58,780 nt of DNA from Hymenopellis radicata (GCA_015501595.1 JADNRX010000337.1:1-58780); one strand, 5' to 3'; shown: positions 46,918-58,468, counted from the first letter of the stretch. A program made the numbers and translations. The notes: generated from the letters alone by a model not told the origin.

Positions 46918-47640
46918 TTGAAGCTCCGCTTGGCGGAGTTTCGAACGGACTTGCAATGATGTGATCGATTATGATCTCTCTTCCCCACCATCACGACGGC
47001 TCTCCTGTGAATCGGGAGACGTTGTGTGGACATTCATGGGCAACCATCTGCCGACTCTCCTGTGAATCGGGAGACGGTACGACGCTGGGAGGGACGAAAA
47101 GGTACGTTTTCATCTATACCATTTATCCCTCGTCTCATCATTTGTTCAGCGCTCGGAAACTATGTTCTACACGCCCACCTAGGCCAGTAGTCTCGGGTCT
47201 ACCTCCCTAATGACTGTCTGGAGTCGATTTTGTGGTTACACTCTGGGTTCCGCGGTGAGCGAAATCAACGCTCATCTGGCCCAGTGTCGTAGGGTGTACC
47301 TCCTTATGACTTTCTGGAGTCGATGCCGTGTTACCCTCTGTGTTTCCGCGATGGGCAAAGTCGATGATTGGAGCTTTTTTACACTGATCTTCTCTATTTA
47401 CAGCGATCTCTTCTTCTGCCGACTCTCCTGTGAATCGGAGACGGTACGACGCTGGGAGGGATATCTGTCTCGGGAGACGGTACGTTTTTATCTATACCAT
47501 TCATATGCGCTCTCATCATTCGTACAGCGCCATCCCAATGTAGGCTCGCTGTACGACCGACCTGGACGCGTACTACGTGGACCAGAATGGGCGTACGCTT
47601 CACGATGGACAGGTGCCGACTCCCCTGTGAACCGGGGACG
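46918..47640. repeat. Complex repeat R4
   Basis: Starts GGCTTGAAGCTCCGCTTGGC and continues as R3 does: TGCAATGATGTGATCGATTA, then TCTCCTGTGAATCGGGAGAC at 46999, 47056 and (shortened) 47421. Intron-like blocks GGTACGTTTT...TTTGTTCAG and ...CGTACAG start near 47101 and 47480. It is closer to R3 than to R1. Frames inside are repeat-derived. Confidence 0.7.
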
Positions 47641-47913
47641 GTATTATCATGGTCGAAAATCCTCGCGTCTTGTAACCTATTGCGCCGGTACGTCGTCCTC
47701 TGTGCTATTCTAGCCTCGTGTAATCATATTTCCAGCACTCGTGGCAAGGGAGGGTCCGTGCACGCCATACTTGGACTTGCACATCAAACTCGACACCAAG
47801 TACCTACCACAGAGTTGATATTGAGAGCGTAGTTTCCGTTCGGATAGTTTTGCCTACACTGGGAACCTGCGCTACGTTGGGGACATGGGATTATGCTGAC
47901 GTATCTCGTTCGT
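47641..47913. other. No gene seen
   Basis: Short gap between R4 and the diverged repeat; no coding signal. Confidence 0.3.
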
Positions 47914-48400
47914 GATTGTATATTTTCTCTTGGACGATTCTGGAAATGTTAGATACTCGTAGATGATTGCTAGTTACTGCTTGCAGTGTCATGTACTGTA
48001 GAATACCGTAATGCAAATTTGTTTTGTTACTTGATACAGTCACACCCACATAGAATATCCCAATGAAAATTCATTTTTGCTTCATCCAGTCCGTCCATCT
48101 AGGGACGTGGACAGGACGCGGTCCTCGGTCCGAACTTGTTACCTATTTGGCTCATTGGTTGGTTTCCGTTCCTGCTACAATGAACCTCGAGGCGATATTG
48201 AGTAGGCGCCTACATACTATCTACAGCGACCCTCACTAATGCTTAACAGGTACTGCGAGGCGCCACTCCTCAGGCTGGCACGCAGGCTTCGGGAAAACAC
48301 CGCTCTCTCTCATGTATAAGGTCGCTGCTGGCCAAGGACATCGGCGGTTGATCTATCGATATCAGCTTGGACGAGAGGACATACTCCGAAGAAGGAAGTC
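47914..48400. repeat. Diverged dispersed repeat, copy 2
   Basis: Partner of 2208-2630, sharing TTGTATATTTT, CATGTACTGTAGAATACC, TCATTGGTTGG, AGGCGCCTACATACTATCT and AAGAAGGAAG in order. Its 3' end runs into the kinase-like coding remnant, so the repeat may be the duplicated 5' region of a gene. Confidence 0.65.
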
Positions 48401-49465
48401 TCCCTTGTGTTTCAGCAGCGTGGAGATGTGGACACACTTGAGCAGATGGTTGAGCAATGGTTAGCATGTGATGAATTTCAACGCGTGAGTGTGATTGATA
48501 GTAGAGGCAGAGTGCGCACTAATATAGCCTCCAAGATCATTGAGATTGCCAGGGAATGGTTGCCACCTAGAGCGGGCATGTGACGTATCTCACTTGGCCT
48601 TGATGGGAAACAGAACAAGGCGGAAATTGTTAACATCTCCCTCCATTGATATGGAAGGTGTTTTAGCAGAATGAATATGGGTATTCACATAATTCCGCTC
48701 AACACACTGCAGCCTGTTCTATGCTCTACGAATAGTCCTCGAGTCATTGTGGTAGCCAACGCTGAAGGGGAGTATTGGGTTTTCAAGCCATCAACTGATC
48801 CGGGCGATGATGCGTTTGTGGCGGAAGTGTCGTTTATGCTCAGCCTTCCAGTGTCCGCCTACGCCATTCTCCCCAGCGCCGGAGTGGTCGAGGAGGACGA
48901 ACAAGGAGAGCTGTCTGGTTGGCTATCTTTTACCGCTTCAGCCAGCGTCATCAATTTCTTCAGTTTACTGCGCAAAGGAGCAGTGCAGTGTAGGGAATGC
49001 CCCTCATGTGACATATCATGGGACAAGCGTCTGGCCTGGGCAATCGACGCATCTGAGAGTTTAAGGTGGCTTTATGACCTTGGGCATGCTTGGGGCGATA
49101 TGAAGATGGACAATCTTGTCCTTTGCCAGGACGACAAGTTGAGGCTCATCGATTACGCACCTAGCGGGAACACACCCGGTTGGATCGCACCCGAATTGGA
49201 CGATGATGCATTATTGGATGAGAAGACTATGGCTGGAGATGTCTATTCGTTAGGTTTAGTCATGTGGTGCTTGGCAGAAGGGGTTTGGGAGGTCGAGGAA
49301 GGTTTTGTCCTCGGAGAAGGTCACTGGACGAAGAAAGATCCACCAGTGCCGGAGTGGTACAGACAACTGGTTAGCGGTTGCCTTTCCACTCACCTGAGGG
49401 GCGTCCTACAGCCCACGATGTGTGTCATATCCTTGGGACGTATGTATGTGATGTTGTATAAATAG
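48391..49465 (+). pseudogene. Kinase-like gene with upstream stops
   Basis: The intact part starts at ATG 48671 (MNMGIHIIPLNTLQPVL) and encodes 264 residues. It has a lysine-strand equivalent (GEYWVFKPSTD), a catalytic-loop equivalent HAWGDMKMDNLVL (Asp, Lys and Asn kept), IDY where DFG is expected, GWIAPEL like the APE motif, and the GDVYSLGLVMW helix. No glycine-rich loop is visible. Upstream coding sequence of the same protein is plain from 48391: DVDTLEQMVEQWLACDEF, NIASKIIEIAREWLPPRAGM, then TGA, RISLGLDGKQNKAEIVNIS, then small shifts before SIDMEGVLAE and the ATG. The N-terminal part is thus broken by a nonsense codon and indels. IDY and the missing loop suggest the protein would be catalytically weak in any case. 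A short functional version from 48671 cannot be excluded. Confidence 0.65.
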
Positions 49466-50247
49466 TGCAATACAGAAAGACAGTGCGGTTACAGTGCTCA
49501 GGCCAAAATGCTATAAGTAGGCGTCTCTTTGGTGAATATGGACGGGGTTTTGACTTCATCTCAAAGTGCGCTTGCTATTTCTTGTCACTTTGATGATGCT
49601 GACGCTTTCAAGCATGTGCCGCTTTTGGACGAAAAAAATGAAATGTGGCCACAGATTCTCCTGGATCCATCGTTGCGGCGATCACGTACAGGACACTTCG
49701 GGTGCGTGGCTTGCATGCCAAGCGTCGGAGCTCGCACAGTCGACGAGCTCCCGAAGAGCATTGCGACGTCTACCAATCGCTGCGAGTCTTGCTGCGGCGC
49801 TAAAAGGGCATGAGCAGCGTGCCTAAAACGTGGTCAGTATAGGCACATCTCCCTCCGTCAACGGCGTCTAATGATAGAGCGTAGCTGTTCGGTTCAAAAA
49901 TGACGCGAGCACCGCCCTCCTTGCCATTCACCTTTCTACTGTTTGTTCTATAGTGTTGTTTTCTTACGTCGTCTGCGTCGCATTCATAATCACATCTCAC
50001 TCTCTTTCTGTCCTCTTCATCCTTTCCCCATGACTGTACAGCGGCGTAGGCGGTCGGTCACTCATCAGGGGACGCGCGGTGGATGTCTTTCAAGACAGCG
50101 TTCCAACTTACTATACAAGAACAAGGCTTGAATACTGCAGCAAGTAGTGAGTCACGTCTAGGTATTATAAGATATGTCTGAGAAGGAAAGAGACGAGCTG
50201 TCACCGGACGAGGTTTAATCATCGGCTGCCCATGCCCATAAACAATA
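49466..50247. other. Intergenic, no sure gene
   Basis: Two overlapping plus-strand frames cover 49529-49826. One ends in a Cys-containing segment (FGCVACMPSVG, CESCCGAKRA). Neither has a proper start, splicing or a domain. The rest shows nothing. Confidence 0.35.
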
Positions 50248-50641
50248 GGGCTCCGCACCGTAACCGTCAGCTACAGCTTACGGTTACGGCTTGTACGGGT
50301 ACCCTTAACCGTCTCGTAAGACATCCTCTCGCGCCTCTATACGGTTACGGGTTACAGGTCCCCAACTACCGTAGGAGGACAGCAAGAAGAAACCGCACTG
50401 TAGAGCGGTTCTTAGGTACAATCCGCACCTTCTTCCACCTCCCAACGATGCAGCATCCTCGTCTGAACCATTCTGGAGCCCCCTGAACGCACTCGGATCC
50501 TGATCTTGCACCCGTATCGTACCGTAAAGTACAGGCGTAACCGTACTATAAGAGGTCCTGGACGCGACTGTACGGTTAAGAGTTCTGCACGGGTCTTTAC
50601 CGTATGGCGCTGTAACCGTATACGGTTACGGTGCGGAGCCC
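50248..50641. mobile_element. 394-bp MITE with 20-bp TIRs and TA flanks
   Basis: The left end GGGCTCCGCACCGTAACCGT is repeated exactly in reverse complement at the right end. TA lies directly outside both ends (50246-50247 and 50642-50643). The wider flanks read AACAATA on the left and TAATAAAC on the right, so a 3-bp AAT duplication is an alternative. The interior has no open frame of interest but repeats the TIR-related string ACGGTTACGG several times, some inverted. Size, TIR and TA duplication fit a Tc1/mariner-type non-autonomous element; the family is inferred only from the TA. Confidence 0.85.
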
Positions 50642-50698
50642 TAATAAACAAGGAGTAGTCCTAATTCTTTATACATGTCTGGAGGAACAAAAATACAT

Positions 50699-52647
50699 TT
50701 AGACGAAAGCAGATATTACATTCAAGTGCAAGGTGGACGGTAAATTCAACTGCCAAACAATAAAAGATCTGCCCTCATAAACTTCTGGAGCTCCTACGGT
50801 GACTGCAGTCTGAGGACTCTTGTTTCCACGTTGTGTTGTCAACTTGAGGATCGAATACTTCAGGCTAAAATCTTCCTCTTTCTCGTATACGGGCAGCGCA
50901 ATGAACAGCCAACAGGAATCAGGTGCTAGTACTGCGGATATCCCTGGAGGCCCCATGCCATTCCCAGATTTAAATGAGATATTGCCCCGCCCGTCGTTGA
51001 CATGAAAATCAATGCGCACGTTGTCTTTGATCCCGCTCGAGCACTTGATCTGCGTGCAAAAGTGGTTGAACAATTTCTCACATTGTTCCTTCAGAGTGTA
51101 GGCGATGAGGAGCTCAAGGAACCGTTCGTCCTGGAATGAGACTGCAGGGTGGGATGAGCTTCAGCAGGTTCTGCAATAAAGGGTTACTTACGATAATCCC
51201 AGGACTCCGCCTTTGTCATGCGACACTCGAGTTTATGACCAGATTTCCAGTGCGCCCGTTGACAGGTGCGAGTACAATAGACCGCAAATTTACATCCTGC
51301 ACAGCGTCTATAGTCACCAATTTTCCAAAGGGAAGTTTCCGCTGTACGTATCAGTGCTGTACACTGTTGAAGAAGTAAGTGACTGTTTAGCGCATCTTCC
51401 CATACATCATCAGTGAATTACCTCTGGGCTTTGGCACACGTAGGTCTCGTGGTCCATGCGTTCCTTCAAGCAGGTTCTCTCCTCTAGGAGTCGCAGGAAA
51501 GATTCAACGAGTTCAACCCCAGGGTTGTCTACCAAAAGACGTCTGTGTTCGATGGATCGCACAATTTTGGAGGAAAAGGTGATGAAAGAGCGGAAGACGA
51601 GATAGTGTTGAGCCAACGTCGTCACAAGCAACACGGCTTTACGGAGGCCGTCAGACTCCTTAGGCCCCAGGGTCTCATCGTATTGGACAAGGCCATGGAG
51701 TGAGACGAGAGCGTCGAGCAATCGTGCGGACATCGCCCACCTGACGGCACGCACACCAGAAGACAAAAAACTGGTGGCTAGATACCGCAGGAACTGATAA
51801 CAGGTACCGCCCAACTCTGAAGAATAGGTTTGCGTTCGGTTGTACTCGGTCCCTGCGATTCGCAGTAACCGCGTGATCCAGTGAGTGGTTCGTAGCGCGG
51901 ATAACTGGCGTCGGACCTGCACGCACGACCTGCATTCGGCTATCATGTTCATAACATGGGTACTTCCGAAAAGCGTCTGGTAGTCTATGCGAGACCTGTT
52001 GTCGATAGCGCAACGGAGGCGTGACATGAAAGAAGCAGCGACCTCGGAGGCTGCGCCTTCCACTAGTGATACAGGATCAAATGTAGCACCCTCACGGTAG
52101 GTCGGGGTAAGGTATTGGCGGATGAGGATGTGTATTGCAGGAATGAGTTCAAATCTGCTAATACGTGATTGATCGAGGGGGAGGTATGCATAAATCAACG
52201 GAAGGACTAGCTCGGGTGTCGATTTACGCAGAGTCTTGATCGTCTGCGATACTCCACAGAGCAGGAAGCATACTGCATCCACCGCATAAATGAATCTTTT
52301 GTGCTCGTTGGCTTCTGTTCCCAAAAGTATAGGTGTCCACCCGTCTTTGAATAGGGTCAGGATGAAGACTGACCACCGCCACAAACCTGGCCAAACCCTT
52401 TCGAGTATCGGCTCGCTACCACCACGCTCGTCGGTGGAAATTCCGAAACGAAGAATTTCCAAAGAACAGCACACAGCGCGAAGTCTTTCATAATTCGTAT
52501 CCAGAAAGTCATAGACGTCTGTAGTCTCGTAAACCCGCCTCTACGAGAGAAAAAGAGAATGCGCGTTATGTCTCTGAGTAGAGTCTGGAACGTATGAGTA
52601 GGGACCGTAGTAGGACTGCCTCGGACTTCAAATAATATGATTGCCAT
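50699..52647 (-). CDS. MYND zinc-finger protein
   Basis: Minus strand, start ATG 52647 (MAIILFEVRGSPTTVPTH). A small intron leads to TTDVYDFLDTNYERLRAVCC and a long helical exon (WPGLWRWSVFILTLF...). The GTAATT...CAACAG intron (about 51418-51361) joins CQSPE to CTALIRTAETSL. The MYND finger follows: RRCAGCKFAVYCTRTCQRAH then WKSGHKLEC, the C-x2-C, YC-x3-C, W and H-x3-C pattern. The C-terminal exon ends LNLPSTLHLNVISAFV at 50699. MYND fingers bind short proline motifs in partner proteins. The long helical N-terminus with a C-terminal MYND finger is a familiar layout in Agaricomycetes, with no defined function. It is divergent from helicase B across only 163 bp. Confidence 0.75.
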
Positions 52648-52810
52648 GGCTGCCGTCAGTCGGCAGATTTTCTGCCGTCGGGCATAAGTCCGTATTGGGT
52701 TGTGATCGCCAGTAGTACTTTTCCTCTAACCACGACAATAGATGCACCGGACGCGTTGAACATCAACCGAACCATTCCCTTCCCTAAATTACATATTTTA
52801 ATCATTCTGT
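52648..52810. promoter_or_regulatory. Divergent MYND/helicase B promoter with hairpin
   Basis: This 163-bp gap contains CGGCAG-ATTTT-CTGCCG (52661-52677), a 6-bp perfect hairpin, and a direct repeat CTGCCGTC (52650 and 52672). No TATA box is obvious. The position next to both start codons makes a shared operator or leader structure possible. Confidence 0.4.
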
Positions 52811-54829
52811 ATGAGTCTAACTCCGTCCCCAACGACGTTAAACCCTCCACCGCCGAAAATAAACTCCCAAGAATGGCTCACCGCGCTTCTCTGCGACAAA
52901 TGCTCCGTCCCATCCCTTCGCGCACCGCAGAAGAAACACTGCTACGACTTGATTCAGGGGAAGGATCTGTTCTTGACCATGGCTACTGGAAATGGCAAGA
53001 CGATAGTCCTCTTGTCTCCGCTTATTGCTGCGAAGGCACGCCGTGAGACCGGCATCGGAATCCTTGTTGTACCAACAAAGACGTTGGCCGAACAACATGT
53101 AAGCAGTTTCAGATGATATTTGGGCACTGGATTCACCTTCATTTAGGTTGCAACATCCATTCGTTATGGAGTCCCGGCCTGGGCAATCAATCAAGATACT
53201 GTGGCGGAGGCCAAGCTTGAATGTCCCCCTCGCAACCTTTTCAAGGAGTTGTTCGAATCAGATGGAATTCGATTGGTTGTGCTATCGCCCCAGATGTTGG
53301 GTAGCAAGAGCTTCCGCCACTACGAGGGCATCCCAAAGTACCTGAACCTGGTCCGGTGGTTCTTGATTGACGAGGGACATTTGACTGGCCGAGGGTTCGG
53401 CGTTTTCGAGGCACCCTATAAGTCCTTGTCATCTCTACGGTGGCGCCTGAAACCAGAGGTCATTTGGGCTGTTGTTACCGGCACCGTGACACCAGCAAAC
53501 GCGCTTCACATCGCACAGCTTCTTGGTTTCACTGACTATGTCAACGCGACATACTCTATCGACCGTCCAAACATTAAATACCTCCCCCGTATCCTCAAGC
53601 ACGCATTTTCCGGCAACCAATTCTTTGATATATCCTATGTTATTCCCTTCGGCATGAAGGATCCGTCGGAAATCAAGCAAGTCATTATCTTCGCCTACCG
53701 GATCTCGACTGGCCAAGCAGTTATTGACTTTCTTGATACCCTCCTTCCTCCGGATCTCCCTGGTCGAGCGAAAATTATCCAGCCGTATAACTCGCTCATG
53801 GACTTAGCGGACCGCCAGGCGTTCATTGCCGCATTTGATGCTGGCACCATTCGTGTTGGTGTTGCGACAGACACCTTGACATATGGCCTTGACACTGATG
53901 TCGACTCTGTCATCGACCTCAATGTTGATCCGTCCACAGTGGCCGCCGAAGGAGCTCATGAGATCACGAAGCAGCGGCTGAGTCGAGTGGGCCGTCGAGG
54001 ACAACTTGCCACAGCCGTAACCTTTGCTCCACCATGGGTAGTGGATATAGAGATCACAGAGGATGCGACAGCGCAAGTGAAGGAGAATGCTGCCCGGCGA
54101 GAGAAGCTTCCGGAAGTCGTGCGCCAGTGGTACAATCCAACCGAGACATGTTGTTCACGTCAAGCAGATCTCGGTTATTTTGGTGAGCCGGCCCCATGGC
54201 CAGCCCCAATTGACTGTCTGTGTTCTATACATCAGGGAGACGATGAAGCAGTCGAGCACAATAAAACTATCAAGCAATGGGTCGACCACTTTGCTGCGCG
54301 GAACGCTTCACGTGTACCACCTCTCCGCTCCGATCAAACCTACAAAACATTAGCTCCCGACGTCCGTGCTCTATTGAAGTTTCAACTCGAAAGATGGCGT
54401 GCACGGACATGGGACACAATGTGGGGACCGGGTGAGATGCTCAACTTCACGAGCACCTACTTTCTTCCCGATCGGATCATCACTAAAATCTTGGACGGCG
54501 CTCACCGTTGCTCATCTCTTGAACGGTTCAGCATAGTGGTCTCGGATTGGAAAGTAAAGTATATGGAGTCTCATGGAGGGGCTCTGTACACTCTCTTAGC
54601 CGTGTTCATGACAGGCTACATGGAGGTGTTTCATGATATGACACCCGTTCTCAAACAGGCAGGATCGACGCAAACACACAAGCAGCCAGTAAACCGAAAG
54701 CGGCCAGCTGATTCTGACAGCTACAAATCACCACCGAAGAAGCTGAAGACGTCTCATTCAGTAGCACGGCCGGCTACAAGGGCGGCAGCAGCGGAAGCAC
54801 TGGCAAACAAGGAGAACATACCGTTATAA
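52811..54829 (+). CDS. Helicase B, compact RecQ/DEAD-like
   Basis: 656 residues in two exons (intron 53099-53146), start ATG 52811 (MSLTPSPTTLNPPPPK), stop 54829. Superfamily 2 motifs in order: MATGNGKT (residues 57-64, Walker A), LVVPTKTLAEQ (Ia), LIDEGHLTGRG (Walker B as DEGH), VVTGTVTP (III), IIFAYRISTGQAV (IV), GVATDTLTYGLDTD (V) and QRLSRVGRRG (VI). The tail has a Cys-containing stretch (ETCCSRQ, DCLCSIH) and basic C-terminal clusters (NRKRPADSDSYKSPPKKLK) that look like a nuclear signal. It should be an ATP-dependent nucleic-acid translocase. It is not closely similar to helicase A and lacks the zinc-finger and recombinase-like regions. It is divergent from the MYND gene and convergent with the DUF6589 gene, with only 46 bp between the stops. 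Confidence 0.85.
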
Positions 54830-54875
54830 TACTACACTACTAATAATCGTTCGAGTAAGTACCAGCCATATTGTT

Positions 54876-57800
54876 CTATGCAAATAATGCGATTGTTCTA
54901 TCAATAAACTCTCGGAGTTTTCCACCTTCGAGAATCTCCAAGCCTACAGCAAACTCATCTTGTACCAAGTAGCACTCTGCTCGACCGATAAGGTATGAGA
55001 GCAAGCTGTACTTGCGGTACGTGGCGCCGAGTTTGTTGATATCCGCCGACTTCTCTGGCTTCGGGTGCGAGTAACTGTTACGCTTGAATCCCATCCATAC
55101 AGGCATCAAATCGCGAATACTTTTAAAGCCACGGATGTTAAGTCCAATTGTCTCGGCGACGTGCTTGGAGTCAAACAGGAAACTCTTCGAATTGAAGAGC
55201 CGCTTTATGAGAAAGTTATGGTGTTCCTGGAGGAGGTCGAGCTCAGAGAATCGCCCGAGCTTCCCAGTGATGTTGACAAGATAGTTGTCGAGGATTGAGA
55301 GGATTAGGGCTTCCGGATACTCGTAAAGGAAGTTACATGCAAGCTCCAGAAGCTCATTCGCGTAATTAGTTGATCCAGTCCCCCAAAATGAGAACCGAAG
55401 AACCTGTGAGACGTTAAAATACGCTAATTAACGCGTCAAACGAAACTTGATTACCTTCAAGACCTCAAAGACGCGTCCTATGTCGCCCTCAGATATGGCA
55501 GCGCACAACTCCAGATACCAGAACACAGAACGCAGATATGCAATGCTGTTAGCAAGGACTTGGTCACCTTGAGCCTTGTTCTCAGTTTCCTTGGTCTTTC
55601 CCTTCTTAGTGTTCTTCCGCTTTGCTTTCTTTGGCGCACTCTCCTGGCCATGCTGTTGTGTGTCGTCTTCGTTCGACTCGGATGAGGAATCTTATGACAA
55701 TCAGTACCGTTAAGAAAGCATATGGTTTGAGATAACGCACTATCAGCATGATCGACAGGATCAACCTGTGGACCGTAGATATCCTCGCGTCGATCGACAT
55801 GGCCGAGGGAGGCCTCCCAGGCACGGCTACACATGTAGCGACAGTACGTCTTATCAGCAAGATCACTGAGATCATCATACGTGCACTCAGCAAGAGCACC
55901 ATCCCCAGTGAAGTACGCTTGCAAGAGGTCAAGTAAAGGCATAGATTCAGGATAGACAAGTCCAGTCCTCTCCTCGCATAGAATTCTATTCAACAGTTAG
56001 AAATTGCATATAAGGGAGCCGGTTTCACGTACCGAAGGATGTCAAGAAGCATGGTATCAAAGCGATCCTCAAGAATAGCGTGCGAAGGATAGAAATCGCC
56101 GCGGTCCGGATTGAACTTTTCGCGACCGAGAATGTTAACGTCATGATGAAGGCCGTAGATATTTCGGCCTGTCTGAGGCCACCAGTGCATGCGGAAGATC
56201 GCCTTCTGCCAATTCCATTTGAGATGCCAGAGCTGGATTGTCGGAAGAACCCACTGAAAGCGGCCGAATCCCGGTTCACCCTTCTTCAAGTAACGCTTCA
56301 GTTTGCGAATACGATCAACAGTGAGCTGATCCCCAGCAATCATCATCACCCACTTCGCGACCGAATCCCTCACTGCAGCAAGCTGAAGCGTGATCAAATT
56401 GAGAAGAACCTTGTGAACGCCTATTGTGGTGGATTCATCGATATTGGTCGTGCGCATGGTGTGGATCTCGCTGACTTCGGGACGGATTCGGCGGATGGCG
56501 TACGTTGTTGTGAACAAGTCTTCAACTTGTGCACGAAAACGCGTTAACGCAGGCAGATGCTTTAGCCATGTGCGCATTACAGTGGCTTTACCGATCCCAG
56601 CCAGGTGAGCATGGTTGATATCCTCCAACAACTTCTCAACTGTGAGATCAGCCCGACCACCCTCCTTTCGCGTCTCCATCAGCTTTTCTGGTGAGCCCGC
56701 ATACATCGTTCCAGCCTTCAACATAACCAATGTGGCTGCTGTCCCACTATGAACCTCATCCTTTGTACCCAGTTTCTGTTGCCACGAACGCGCCATCTTG
56801 TTAACATTATCGAACACCATTTGAAAGAAGGGAGGGAGATCTTTGAGCTTCTCCCCTAATGCGCGAAGTTGAGCACCAGCATCGTCTGCTAAAGTATGGA
56901 GAGCATCGAGGACAGCAGCATAAGAGATAGAGATTCCAATGCGACAAAGAAGGTTCATTACATCGCGATGTGTATTACACGTGAATAGGAAGATGCCGAT
57001 GATTGTAGGGAAAAGAATCGCGTAGCGGTAACGGAAGTGTAGTAGGGCAAGAATAAAAACAGTTACAGCGAGCCAGGGATCGCGTCGTGCTCCTAGGGGA
57101 ACGCCAGATAGTATCGCCGTCTCTGGCGAAGCAGGCTCGTCGCCACCATCACCGCTGAGATCAGCACTATCCGGATCTGTGCCATCCTCAGCGGCGTCAG
57201 CAGCAGTAGCTGCATCCGTAGCATCGGCAGCAGTAGTCGCGTCTGCGGCATTAACCAGCTTCTTGCGAGCAGACGGGCTAACAGCAGCGGTACTCATCGA
57301 AGCAAACAGTACTGGCGCATTTACTGCCAAGTACTCTTGCGCGCCGTGCATATCCCATGAGAGCATGGAACTCCATGTAATACGAGTGCCTGGAGGGCGA
57401 AGTATCGCCTGCCAGGTCAAAAGCCCCGTCGACTCCTCGTCTATCTGGATCAATGAGAGCTGTACACATCGATTGAGCATGGCGTTCCGTGTTGTTGTGC
57501 GTCGGCCATTTTCTACTGGAGGGCCCATGCGTTGTGTCGGAGGAAGGGCATGTCGCGGTAAATCAAATGATGGCGGTGGCGCGTTGGGAACTGTGGCATG
57601 AGGATGTGGATAGATTAGATCAAAGATGATAGCTTCGGGCCTTTCAGCAGGGAAGATGGATCGTCCAGATACGAAAAAATTGACAGCCCGAGCAACGGAA
57701 TCATGCTCGGAGAATGGTTGCTTTCGAAAGAGTAACTTAAGCAAGTCTCCAATGCTCTCCACCCCGACGCGTCGCATGCAGTTGACAACGACCTGTGCAC

Positions 57801-58468
57801 GATCACCGTCACTGATAGAATCGCCACCCCATGTAAAGGCCGCACGGCTAGGGCGTCCAGTGTGCACAACCCCGTACGTCTTAGGAAGAACGCCATGGAG
57901 CAGCCCCTTCGAAAACGACACCTCGAGTTCTCGCAGTCGAGCAATACGCTGCTCGTCGACTGTTAGAGTCGGTGGAAGTGGAGGCGCGGGTGCAACCGGC
58001 TGGGGCAGAGGTTGTTGGGGTTGATAGGTAGGATACGGAGAGGAATAGGATGGCCAGGCGGGCGCGTACGCAGATGGCTGCATGACTGGCATCGGAGCAG
58101 GATACACGGGAGATGTAAATGGATGGTGTTGATAATGGGGTACATTGTACCAAGGACTGTGTAGAGGATTTGGAGGGGGATACTGGTAGTGAGACGCGCC
58201 GCTAGAGACTGGCGTGTTTGGGACACCTGTTGATCACAATCAAGGAATTAGTACGCTACAGTAGATACTTAAATCTGCACTTACTGGGCTGAGAATCATA
58301 TTGCTCCGGTTGACCCATCTCTACATCTGAGGATGCGTCACCCTCTGGTTCATCCTCTTCATCAGCTTGGTCGCTGGATTGAGCAATGGGTGCGGCGGGG
58401 AAGTCTGCTACCGGGGAAGGATTATCGGGAGAGGGATCACGATCTTGAAAGACATTAAATATATCCAT
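54876..58468 (-). CDS. DUF6589-type protein, possible transposase relative
   Basis: Minus strand, start ATG 58468 (MDIFNVFQDRDPSPDN), about 1,000 residues in at least five exons. An acidic exon 1 is joined (GTAAGT...CAACAG) to a Pro/Tyr/Gln-rich region (VYPAPMPVMQPSAYAP). A large exon carries FDLIYPHPHATVP, ILALLHFRYRYAILF and FQMVFDNVNKMARSWQQK. Then come WVMMIAGDQLTVDRIRKL and WHLKWNWQKAIFRMHWWP. Later exons give TYCRYMCSRAWEASLGH, STNYANELLELACNFLYEY, ILDNYLVNITGKLGR and FSELDLLQEHHNFLIK. The stop is near 54876. These C-terminal blocks (NYANELLEL, YLVN, ELDLLQEH) are what I recognise as the DUF6589 family, abundant in mushroom genomes. The spaced acids (VFDNVN, GDQLT, ELDLLQEH) could be a D-D-E triad of an RNase H-type transposase; this is inference. 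Confidence 0.75.

Noticed and set aside
49529..49826. Cys-containing ORF after the kinase-like remnant
   Set aside because: Starts with GTG, overlaps another equally long frame, and the cysteines do not form a known zinc pattern.
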